Source of the DNA: Paraburkholderia terricola
Lineage (GTDB): Bacteria; Pseudomonadota; Gammaproteobacteria; Burkholderiales; Burkholderiaceae
Length of the DNA: 64,000 nucleotides
Direction: 5' to 3'
NCBI RefSeq assembly: GCF_900142195.1
Contig: NZ_FRAB01000002.1
Coordinates: 191,170-255,169, forward strand
In this document: positions 9,128-16,540 of the stretch, in pieces
How the letters are laid out: each line of letters opens with the position of its first letter
Position numbering within the stretch: the stretch's first letter is position 1
Made by a program: the position numbers and the translations under genes
The notes under the pieces: model-generated
Databases searched by the model: none
What the model was told of the DNA's origin: nothing
What the model saw: the letters and a program-made list of their open reading frames with translations, nothing else

Positions 9128-9401
9128 ACAGCTTCTGATCGAAGCTCTCGATCTGGAAGACCTGAGCCCTGCCGATATCGACGACGACGCACCGTTGTTC
9201 GATACCGACGGCATCGGTCTCGATTCGATCGACGCGCTGGAAATCGGCATCGTGCTGCGCAAACAATACCAACTGACCATCGCGGCGAACGACGAGCGCA
9301 CGCGCGAGCACTTTCGCTCCATCAGCACGCTGGCCGCGCTGGTGGCGAGTCAGCGCGAAGCGGCGCAGGTTGTCGGCGAAACTACAAAGAAGGGGGAATA
9401 A
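9102..9401 (+). CDS. apeE: Acyl carrier protein 1 of the APE cluster
   Basis: A 99-residue acyl carrier protein. The phosphopantetheine attachment serine lies in the GLDSIDALE motif on the second helix. The acidic N-terminal helix and length fit a free-standing ACP, which carries the growing polyene during elongation. One of two adjacent ACP genes, with 3 bases between them. The E/F assignment is by gene order only. Confidence 0.9.
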   Translation: MDSLKLEIKQLLIEALDLEDLSPADIDDDAPLFDTDGIGLDSIDALEIGIVLRKQYQLTIAANDERTREHFRSISTLAALVASQREAAQVVGETTKKGE

Positions 9402-9404
9402 ACC

Positions 9405-9656
9405 GTGTCCGAGGCTGAGATTCTTGAGCGCATCCGCGCCATTTTCAAAGAGAACTTCGCGATCGAGCCCGAGCGTGTCACGCCCGAGGCGCATCTGTTC
9501 GAAGACCTCGATCTCGACAGCATCGACGCCGTCGACCTCGCGATCAAGCTGCAGGAAATGACCGGCCGCCGCATCAAGCCCGAGGAGTTCAAATCGGTGC
9601 GCACCGTCGGCGACGTGATCGTTGCCGTCGAATCGCTGCTGGCGGCACAGGGCTGA
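9405..9656 (+). CDS. apeF: Acyl carrier protein 2 of the APE cluster
   Basis: An 83-residue acyl carrier protein starting with GTG. The serine for phosphopantetheine is in DLDLDSIDAVD. It resembles FabF-partner ACPs more than the first copy does. Two ACPs in tandem are a hallmark of APE clusters. The stop codon overlaps the next start (TGATG). Confidence 0.9.
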   Translation: MSEAEILERIRAIFKENFAIEPERVTPEAHLFEDLDLDSIDAVDLAIKLQEMTGRRIKPEEFKSVRTVGDVIVAVESLLAAQG

Positions 9657-10318
9657 TGCATTCCGTGCGTCCGCGAATGCAGGCGGCGTCGGACCGGGTC
9701 GCGCAGGCCTCGCCTCGCGCGGGGCGCCATTGGGCCAAAACCGTCTTGCAGGTGCTGTTGAAACTCGCGTATCCCGCGCTGATCCTGTGCGCGTGGCGCT
9801 GGGACACGCCGCGCTATGTCGGCTGCATGCTGTTCGCGATCCTGTGGCTGCAGCGCTGGGCCGGCAGCGGCCCGGTCGCGACTTCGCTGCGGCGTCTTTC
9901 GACGATCGACTGGACCGTGGTCGGCTTGCTGAGTTGCGCGTCCGCGGCGATCGTCTTCACCAACAGCGAATTGTTGTTGCGCCTCTATCCGTCGCTCGTG
10001 AATCTCGGTTTGCTGATCGCGTTCGGCGCGACGCTCGTGCGCGGGCCGACGATGATCGAAAAATTTGCGCGCCTGGGCAATCCGGATCTGCCGCCTCGCG
10101 CGGTGCGCCATACGCGGCGCGTGACCCAGGTATGGTGCGTGTTCTTCGCGCTGAACGGCGCGTTCTCCGCTTATACGGCGCTGTACTGGAGCCGCGCGAG
10201 CTGGTCGCTCTATAACGGCGCGATCGCCTATGGGCTGATCGGCGTGCTGCTGGTGGCCGAAGTGATCTGGCGTTATCTCGTGGTGCTGCCGCGCGCCGCG
10301 CGTTCGGAGGCCGCATGA
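9656..10318 (+). CDS. APE-cluster inner-membrane protein (COG4648-like)
   Basis: A 220-residue integral membrane protein with about five or six hydrophobic segments and no catalytic motif I recognise. A gene of this type occurs between the ACPs and the ligase in APE clusters, and the function is unknown; a role in transport or in seating the pathway at the membrane is a guess. It overlaps the preceding ACP by one base and the following ligase by four. Confidence 0.75.
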   Translation: MHSVRPRMQAASDRVAQASPRAGRHWAKTVLQVLLKLAYPALILCAWRWDTPRYVGCMLFAILWLQRWAGSGPVATSLRRLSTIDWTVVGLLSCASAAIVFTNSELLLRLYPSLVNLGLLIAFGATLVRGPTMIEKFARLGNPDLPPRAVRHTRRVTQVWCVFFALNGAFSAYTALYWSRASWSLYNGAIAYGLIGVLLVAEVIWRYLVVLPRAARSEAA

Positions 10319-12090
10319 TCGCGCTGCATGATCTGTTGTCCGTCGAGGCTTCGGCGGCGAATGCGCCGGTATGCCGCGATGGCGGTGCCGTGCTCGATCG
10401 CACGGCGTTTCGCGCGCGCGTCTCGGCATTGGCCGCGTTGGTGCGGGAGCGGTCCGCGCAGCGCTACGCGTTGTGCGTCGACGATCCGTTCGATTTCTCG
10501 TGCGCGCTGTTTGCGCTGTTCGCGTGCGGCAAGGAGCCGGTGATCCCGGCCAATGCGACGCCGGGCTATCTGGCCGATCTCGCCGACGCCTACGATGTGG
10601 TGTTGAGCGACGCCGACCTGCCGCCCTTCGTGTGGGATGCTGCTGCCAACGCCAACGCCAACGCCAACGCCAACGCCAACGCCAACGCCAACGCCAACGC
10701 CAACGCCAACGCCAACGCCGCCGATGCGCCGCGCGGCGCACCCACCGCATACACGATCGATCCGCAAGCCCCGCTCACGCTCTACACCTCGGGCAGCAGC
10801 GGCCGTCCCAAACCGATCCGCAAGACGCTCGCGCAATTCAACGCCGAAGTGCACACGCTGGAACAGCAGTGGGGCGCGCTGGTCGGCGACGCGACCATGC
10901 TCGCGAGCGTCCCGCATCATCACATCTACGGCCTGCTGTTTCGCGTGCTGTGGCCGCTGGCGGCGGGCCGCGCGTTCGACCGCGCGGTCAGCATCGAACC
11001 CTTGCATCTGCAAACGCAGATCGGGCACTGCGGCGCGACCGTGGTCGTCTCGACGCCCGCACAACTGTCGCGCTGGCCCGCGCTGCCCGGCTTCGCCGCC
11101 TTGACGCCCGCGCCGCGCGCGTTCTTCTCGTCGGGCGGGCCGCTCGCGCTGGAAGCCGCGCAGGAATATGCCGCGGCCTTCGGCGCCGCGCCGCTCGAAA
11201 TCTACGGCAGCACCGAAACCGGCGGCATTGCGTGGCGTCGCCAGGATCAGAGCGATGCATGGCGACCGGTGACCGGCATCGAAGTGCGCCGCGACGAAGA
11301 CGGCGCGCTGAACGTCCGCTCGCCGCATCTCGATCACGACGGCTGGCATCGCACCGACGACAAGATCGCGTTCGACGCCGACGGCCGTTTCCGTCTGCAA
11401 GGCCGGCTCGATCGCGTGCTGAAGCTCGACGGCAAGCGCGTCTCGCTGCCGGAACTGGAAGCGCGGCTCGCGTTGCATCCGTATGTCGTGCAAGCGGCGA
11501 TCGTGCCGCTCGAAGGCGCTTCGCGCGAGCGCGTCGGCGCCGTGGTGGCGCTGTCCGAAGCGGGCAGCGCGGCGTTGCGCGACCAGGGCCGCGTGCTGCT
11601 CGCGAAAACGCTGCGCCGTCATCTCGCTGAATATTTCGATGTGGTGGTGCTGCCGCGCCACTGGCGGTTTCGCGTGACCTTGCCGTTCGACGCGCGCGGC
11701 AAGCTGCCGGTCGCCGCGGTGGCGGCGGCTTTCGAGCCGCGCGCCGAGGGCGTGGAAGTGCTCGCCGAAGCGCGCAGCGGCGACACGCTGCATTACGAGC
11801 TGCGCGTGCCGCCGACGCTCGCGCATTTCGCCGGCCACTTCCCCGGTCTGCCGATTCTGCCGGGCGTGGTGCAGGTGGATTGGGCAATGCGTCTCGCCGC
11901 CGATCATCTGCCGGCCGTCAGCGCGGTTGCGTCGATCGACCGCCTGAAGTTCATGGCGCCGGTGCCGCCCGGCGCGGTGCTCGATCTCACGCTGGCTCAC
12001 GACGCCGCGCGCCGGCGTGTGCAGTTCAGTTATCGGCTGAGCGGCCGCGACTGCGCGTCCGGTGTGATCGTGTATCGGGAGCCCGCGTGA
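10315..12090 (+). CDS. apeH: Aryl-acid AMP ligase fused to an ApeI-type hot-dog dehydratase
   Basis: A 591-residue two-domain protein. Residues about 1-470 are an ANL-type adenylating enzyme: the P-loop is LYTSGSSGRPK, followed by YGSTETGG and a C-terminal hinge region around GRLDRVLKLDGKR. It should activate the aryl starter acid and load it on an ACP. Residues about 485-591 are a FabA/FabZ-like hot-dog domain with HFAGHFPGLPILPGVVQ, which is the ApeI-type dehydratase; in E. coli-type clusters it is a separate gene. Residues 111-134 are an (Ala-Asn)x12 linker encoded by 12 perfect hexamers. It overlaps its neighbours by 4 bases and 1 base. Confidence 0.88.
   Translation: MIALHDLLSVEASAANAPVCRDGGAVLDRTAFRARVSALAALVRERSAQRYALCVDDPFDFSCALFALFACGKEPVIPANATPGYLADLADAYDVVLSDADLPPFVWDAAANANANANANANANANANANANANAADAPRGAPTAYTIDPQAPLTLYTSGSSGRPKPIRKTLAQFNAEVHTLEQQWGALVGDATMLASVPHHHIYGLLFRVLWPLAAGRAFDRAVSIEPLHLQTQIGHCGATVVVSTPAQLSRWPALPGFAALTPAPRAFFSSGGPLALEAAQEYAAAFGAAPLEIYGSTETGGIAWRRQDQSDAWRPVTGIEVRRDEDGALNVRSPHLDHDGWHRTDDKIAFDADGRFRLQGRLDRVLKLDGKRVSLPELEARLALHPYVVQAAIVPLEGASRERVGAVVALSEAGSAALRDQGRVLLAKTLRRHLAEYFDVVVLPRHWRFRVTLPFDARGKLPVAAVAAAFEPRAEGVEVLAEARSGDTLHYELRVPPTLAHFAGHFPGLPILPGVVQVDWAMRLAADHLPAVSAVASIDRLKFMAPVPPGAVLDLTLAHDAARRRVQFSYRLSGRDCASGVIVYREPA
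10645..10716 (+). repeat. GCCAAC hexanucleotide repeat, 12 perfect copies
   Basis: 72 bases made of 12 identical GCCAAC units in frame, encoding (Ala-Asn)12 inside the adenylation domain of the ligase. Perfect identity suggests recent slippage. It has no spacers, so it is not a CRISPR. Confidence 0.97.
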
Positions 12091-13829
12091 TGAGCTTCGC
12101 TCCGTGCATCGTCATTCCGATCTACAACCACAAGGACGCGATCGGCGCGACCGTCGCCCATCTCGCGGTGCACGGCTTGGCCGTTTTCGTCGTCGACGAC
12201 GGCAGCGATGAGCCGACCCAGCACGTGCTCGCCGCGCTCGCGCGGCAATACGCGGGGCAACTCACGCTGCTGCGTTTGCCGGTCAACGGCGGCAAGGGCG
12301 CGGCGGTGATGGCGGGCCTGCGCGCCGCGCGCGCGGCGGGCTACACGCACGCGTTGCAGATCGACGCCGACGGCCAGCACGACGCAACCGACGTGCCCCG
12401 TTTCATCGACGCCGCGCGCGCCGAACCGGGCGCGGTGATCCTCGGCCGCCCGGTCTACGACGAGAGCGTGCCGAAAGCGCGCCTCTACGGCCGCTATCTG
12501 ACGCACGTGTGGGTGTGGATCGAAACGCTCTCGCTGACGATCCGCGATTCGATGTGCGGCTTTCGCCTCTATCCGCTCGCGCTGGCCTGCGATCTGATCG
12601 ACCGCGTGCGGTTGCCGACGCGCATGGACTTCGACATCGAGATTCTCGTGCGCCTCTACTGGCGGCGCGCGGCGTTCCGCTCGATCCCGACGCGCGTCAC
12701 GTATGCCGCCGACGGCGTCTCGCATTTCGACGTGCTGTGGGACAACGTGCGCATCAGCCGCAGTCATACGCGGCTCGTGTTCGGGATGCTGTGGCGTCTG
12801 CCGATGCTGCTCGCGCACAAGCTGATGCCGCGCCGCTCTGCAACCGCAACCGCAACCGCAACCGCAACCGCAACCGCGGAAAGCCCGCAAGACTGGTGGC
12901 GTATCGCCGAACGCGGCTCTCACCTCGGCATGTCCTTGCTCGCGCTCAGTTGCAAGCTGTTCGGCCGACGCTTCACCTCGCTCTGGCTGCATCCGATCGT
13001 CGCGTATTTCCTGCTGACGGGCCGCGCCGCGCGCGAGGCGTCGCGCAACTACTTCAGACGTCTCGGCGAGGCCGCGCCGCAAGACGATACGCCGCGCCCC
13101 GGCTGGCTGTCCGCCTACCGGCACATGCTGGCCTTCGCGCAATCGGGCTTCGACAAGCTCGCCGCATGGTCGGGCCGCGTGAATACCGCCGACGTCACCT
13201 TCGAGGATCCTTCCGCGTTCGAGGCATTGGTCGCAAGCGGCAAGGGCGCGCTCGTGATCGGCGCGCATCTCGGCAACCTGGAAATGACTCGCGCGCTCGC
13301 CGCGCGCGGCGCGTACGCGAAGGTCACGGCGGTCGTCTATACGGAGCACGCGCGGCGTTTCAATAGCGTGCTGGCGTCGGCCAACAGCGAGTTCGCCCGG
13401 CATCTGCTCGAAGTCAGCGACTTCGGACCGGAGACCGCGATGATGATGCAGGAGCGTGTCGATGCGGGCGAGCTGCTGGTGATCGTCGGCGACCGCGTTC
13501 CCGCGCACGAAGCGGGCCGCACCACCGAAGCGCAATTTCTCGGCTCGGCCGCGCCCTTCGCGCAAGGTCCCTACGTGCTCGCGCATGCGCTGGGCTGTCC
13601 GGTCTATCTGTTCTTCTGCCTGAAAGAGCGCGGCGGTTATCGGCTGTATTTCGAGCCGTTCGCCGAACGCATCGAGTTGCCGCGCCGCGAACGCGCGCAG
13701 CATCTCGCCGCGTGGGCGCAGCGCTACGCGGCGCGGCTCGAACACTATTGCCGCAAGGCTCCTTATCAATGGTTCAATTTCTTCGATTTCTGGGCCAGCC
13801 CCAAGCGAGGCGCGAATGGCCGAACATGA
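12090..13829 (+). CDS. Glycosyltransferase family 2 / LpxL-type acyltransferase fusion
   Basis: A 579-residue bifunctional protein. Residues 1-240 form a family 2 glycosyltransferase: VIPIYNH at the start, VVDDGS near 35, and the metal-binding DAD at 92-94. After a linker containing (Ala-Thr)6, residues about 290-575 form a lysophospholipid acyltransferase of the LpxL/HtrB type with the H-x4-E motif in GAHLGNLEM. In APE systems such fusions are proposed to attach sugar and acyl groups to the polyene so it can be anchored in the outer membrane. The start at 12090 overlaps the ligase stop by one base. The frame is open upstream, but that part is the ligase gene in another frame. Confidence 0.88.
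   Translation: MSFAPCIVIPIYNHKDAIGATVAHLAVHGLAVFVVDDGSDEPTQHVLAALARQYAGQLTLLRLPVNGGKGAAVMAGLRAARAAGYTHALQIDADGQHDATDVPRFIDAARAEPGAVILGRPVYDESVPKARLYGRYLTHVWVWIETLSLTIRDSMCGFRLYPLALACDLIDRVRLPTRMDFDIEILVRLYWRRAAFRSIPTRVTYAADGVSHFDVLWDNVRISRSHTRLVFGMLWRLPMLLAHKLMPRRSATATATATATATAESPQDWWRIAERGSHLGMSLLALSCKLFGRRFTSLWLHPIVAYFLLTGRAAREASRNYFRRLGEAAPQDDTPRPGWLSAYRHMLAFAQSGFDKLAAWSGRVNTADVTFEDPSAFEALVASGKGALVIGAHLGNLEMTRALAARGAYAKVTAVVYTEHARRFNSVLASANSEFARHLLEVSDFGPETAMMMQERVDAGELLVIVGDRVPAHEAGRTTEAQFLGSAAPFAQGPYVLAHALGCPVYLFFCLKERGGYRLYFEPFAERIELPRRERAQHLAAWAQRYAARLEHYCRKAPYQWFNFFDFWASPKRGANGRT
12840..12875 (+). repeat. GCAACC hexanucleotide repeat, 6 copies
   Basis: Six perfect in-frame GCAACC units encode (Ala-Thr)6 in the linker between the two domains of the glycosyltransferase-acyltransferase fusion. 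Confidence 0.95.
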
Positions 13830-15417
13830 TCTGATCGAAACGCCGAGCGCAAGCGCAAACGAAAACGCAAATGCGGACCCGGTGGTGATCGGCGCGCGCA
13901 AGCTGACGATCGAAGAGGTCGTCGCAATCGCGCATCGTCGCGCGCCGGTTGCGTTGAGCGCCGATCCGGCGTGGCGCGCGCGCATTCAGCGCGGCGCGGA
14001 TTTCCTGCGCCGTCATCTGGCGGCGGGCGCGACCGTCTACGGCGTGAATACCGGTTACGGCGACGCATGCGTGGTCGACGTGCCGATGGAACTGGTCGAA
14101 GCCTTGCCGCTGCAACTGACGCGTTATCACGGTTGCGGCATGGGCCGGCATCTCGACGACGCGCAAACGCTGGCCGTGATCGCCGCGCGGCTCAACTCGC
14201 TCGCCTATGGGTTTTCCGGCGTGCGCCCCGTCTTGCTCGAACGCCTTGCCGACCTGATCAATCATCGCGTGCTGCCGCGCATTCCGTCGGAAGGCTCGGT
14301 GGGCGCGAGCGGCGATCTGACGCCGCTCTCGTATGTGGCCGCGGCGCTCGCGGGCGAGCGCGACGTGATGTTCGAAGGCCGCTTGCGCGATGTGCGCGAC
14401 GTGTGGAGCGAACTCGGCCACGCGCCGCTCACGCTCGCGCCGAAGGAAGGTCTCGCGTTGATGAACGGCACCGCGGTGATGACGGGCCTCGCCTGTCTCG
14501 CGTTTGCCCGCGCCGATCATCTGACGCGGCTCACCGCGCGCCTGACGGCGCTCTCCACGGTGGCGCTCGACGGCCGCGCCGCGCACTTCGACGCCATGCT
14601 GTTCGAAGTGAAGCCGCACGCCGGCCAGGCCGAAGCCGCCGCGTGGATTCGCGACGATCTGAGCGGACGCGACGATACGCCGGGGCATCGTCTGCAAGAC
14701 CGCTATTCGATTCGCTGCGCGCCGCATGTGATCGGCGTGGCGCGCGACGCGCTGTCATGGGTGCGCCGCGACGTCGAGAATGAACTGAACAGCGCGAACG
14801 ACAATCCGCTGATCGATCCCGACAACGAACGCGTGCTGCACGGCGGCAACTTCTACGGCGGCCATATCGCGTTCGCAATGGACTCGCTGAAGGTCGCGGT
14901 CGCCAATCTCGCCGATCTGATGGACCGTCAGCTTGCGCTGCTGGTCGACGTGAATTTCAACAACGGCTTGCCGCGCAATCTGTCGGGCGCCGCGCCCGCG
15001 CGCGCCGCGATCAATCATGGCTTCAAGGCCGTGCAGATTTCGTCGTCCGCGTGGACGGCCGAGGCGCTGAAGAACACGATGCCCGCGAGCGTCTTTTCGC
15101 GTTCGACCGAGGCGCACAACCAGGACAAGGTCAGCATGGGCACGATCGCCGCGCGCGACTGCTTGCGCGTGCTCGAGTTGACCGAGCAGGTCGCCGCCGC
15201 GCATACGCTCGCAACGGTGCAAGCCGCGCGTCTGCGTTTGAAGATCGATAGCGCCACGCCGATTCCCGCGCCGCTGCAAGCGTTTATCGACAGCGTGAGC
15301 GCGCAGTCGCCATTCGTCGACGAAGACCGCGCGTTGGAAAACGAACTGCGCGCGCTGACCGCGCGCATCGTCGCATGCGAATTGCTGCACGACTATCGCG
15401 GAGGCGCGAACGCATGA
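13816..15417 (+). CDS. MIO-type aromatic amino acid ammonia-lyase
   Basis: A 533-residue member of the histidine/phenylalanine/tyrosine ammonia-lyase family. The MIO-forming tripeptide is A164-S165-G166 in GSVGASGDLTPLSY, and the catalytic Tyr is in the VYGVNTGYG loop (Y75). The selectivity pair that is His-Leu in bacterial TAL and Ser-His in HAL reads Tyr104-His105 here. Placed in the middle of the APE operon, it most likely deaminates tyrosine or phenylalanine to a cinnamic-type acid as the aryl starter; substrate choice is inference. The N-terminal 20 residues are Ala/Asn/Glu-rich, from degenerate hexamers. It overlaps the previous gene by 14 bases. Confidence 0.85.
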   Translation: MAEHDLIETPSASANENANADPVVIGARKLTIEEVVAIAHRRAPVALSADPAWRARIQRGADFLRRHLAAGATVYGVNTGYGDACVVDVPMELVEALPLQLTRYHGCGMGRHLDDAQTLAVIAARLNSLAYGFSGVRPVLLERLADLINHRVLPRIPSEGSVGASGDLTPLSYVAAALAGERDVMFEGRLRDVRDVWSELGHAPLTLAPKEGLALMNGTAVMTGLACLAFARADHLTRLTARLTALSTVALDGRAAHFDAMLFEVKPHAGQAEAAAWIRDDLSGRDDTPGHRLQDRYSIRCAPHVIGVARDALSWVRRDVENELNSANDNPLIDPDNERVLHGGNFYGGHIAFAMDSLKVAVANLADLMDRQLALLVDVNFNNGLPRNLSGAAPARAAINHGFKAVQISSSAWTAEALKNTMPASVFSRSTEAHNQDKVSMGTIAARDCLRVLELTEQVAAAHTLATVQAARLRLKIDSATPIPAPLQAFIDSVSAQSPFVDEDRALENELRALTARIVACELLHDYRGGANA

Positions 15418-15845
15418 CCCGCTCCCGCAAAACGCTCACGGCAAGCGCGATGGTCGAAGTGCCGTTTCACGATGTCGACGCGATGAACGTGTGCTGGCAT
15501 GGCCACTATCTGAAGTACTTCGAGATTGGCCGCGCGGCTTTGTTGCGCGCGTTCGATTACGACTATCGCGAGATGCAGGCTTCGGGTTATCTATGGCCGA
15601 TCGTCGAGGCGCATCTGAAGTATGTGCGGCCCGCGACTTACGGTCAGCGGATCGAAGTCCGCACCGAACTGCTCGAACACGAAAACCGCCTGAAAATAGG
15701 CTATGAAATCGTCGATTGCGGGTCCGGCACGCGGCTGACGAAGGGCTACACGATCCAGGTCGCCGTCGACGCCGCGACGCAGGAGTTGCAGTTCGTGTCG
15801 CCGCCGGTCGTGTTCGACAAGCTGGAGCGCGTATGGGGACGATGA
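15414..15845 (+). CDS. Hot-dog acyl thioesterase (4-hydroxybenzoyl-CoA thioesterase/YbgC type)
   Basis: A 143-residue single hot-dog domain. The N-terminal FHDVDAMNVCWHGHYLKYFE carries the conserved Asp and the HxxY helix of the YbgC/4HBT family. It could release or proofread aryl or polyene acyl chains from ACP or CoA. The start at 15414 follows GGAGGCG and overlaps the stop of the lyase (ATGA); an in-frame ATG 39 bases further upstream has no such support. It overlaps the next gene by four bases. Confidence 0.86.
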   Translation: MTRSRKTLTASAMVEVPFHDVDAMNVCWHGHYLKYFEIGRAALLRAFDYDYREMQASGYLWPIVEAHLKYVRPATYGQRIEVRTELLEHENRLKIGYEIVDCGSGTRLTKGYTIQVAVDAATQELQFVSPPVVFDKLERVWGR

Positions 15846-16540
15846 AGTTGCGCCGCACGTCAGCGGGCCGTTTGATCGCATTGAGCGTGGCAAGCATGGC
15901 AAGCGCGGCATGCGTGCTGAGCGTATCGGCCATCGTGAGCTGGCCGGCCACGGCCCGCGCCGCGGAAACAACGCCCGCCGGCAACCCCGCCCTGGTCTCC
16001 CAAATCGCTTCACACCTCGCGCAAGCCAAAGGCGTGCGTGCGCAATTCACGCAAACCCAGACGCTTGCCGCGATGAAGCAGCCGCTCGTCAGCACCGGCT
16101 CGCTGCTGTTTTTCCGCGAGCGCGGCGTGATCTGGCGGATCGACACACCGTACCAGGCCACCTATGTGATCACCGACAGCGGCGTGACCGAAGTCGACGC
16201 CAACGGCCGGCGCGTGACGGCCCGCGGCGCGCAAGGCACGCGCGGCGTCGCGCAAGTTTCGAAGATGATGCGTGCGATGCTCGGCGGCGATCTGTCGGCG
16301 CTGTATTCGCAATTCGACGTGCAGGCCGAGGGCAGCGCCGCGCAATGGCGCATGCAGCTCACGCCGAACCAGCCGCAAATCGCGCAATCGATCAAGGGCT
16401 TGCAGATGAATGGCGGCGACTATCTGCAAAGCTTGCGCATCACGCTCGCGAACGGCGACATCACGAAGCTCGACTTCGCGAAGAGCGCGGCGGTGACCGA
16501 ACTCGCGCCGGCTGAGCGCACGCTGCTCGGAGCGCCGTGA
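15842..16540 (+). CDS. LolA-like periplasmic carrier protein of the APE cluster
   Basis: A 232-residue protein with a long signal peptide (cleavage expected after ATARA-A, about residue 39). The mature part has the LolA-like pattern: ISSHLAQAKGVRAQFTQ-type start, GSLLFFRERGVIWRIDTP, and a late GDITKLDF strand. It is predicted to bind hydrophobic polyene or lipid in the periplasm and hand it to the outer membrane, like LolA with lipoproteins. The adjacent MMPL exporter supports this. The start at 15842 overlaps the thioesterase stop; an ATG nine bases upstream is the alternative. Confidence 0.82.
   Translation: MKLRRTSAGRLIALSVASMASAACVLSVSAIVSWPATARAAETTPAGNPALVSQIASHLAQAKGVRAQFTQTQTLAAMKQPLVSTGSLLFFRERGVIWRIDTPYQATYVITDSGVTEVDANGRRVTARGAQGTRGVAQVSKMMRAMLGGDLSALYSQFDVQAEGSAAQWRMQLTPNQPQIAQSIKGLQMNGGDYLQSLRITLANGDITKLDFAKSAAVTELAPAERTLLGAP

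Noticed and set aside
9350..10750. Minus-strand frame covering the ACP and ligase start
   Set aside because: Dominated by Arg and the translated repeat (Arg-Trp tract); an antisense shadow of APE genes.
11880..12089. Upstream extension of the glycosyltransferase-acyltransferase frame
   Set aside because: The extension lies wholly inside the ligase gene in another frame. The ATG at 12090 overlaps the ligase stop and begins the family-like MSFAPCIVIPIYNH.
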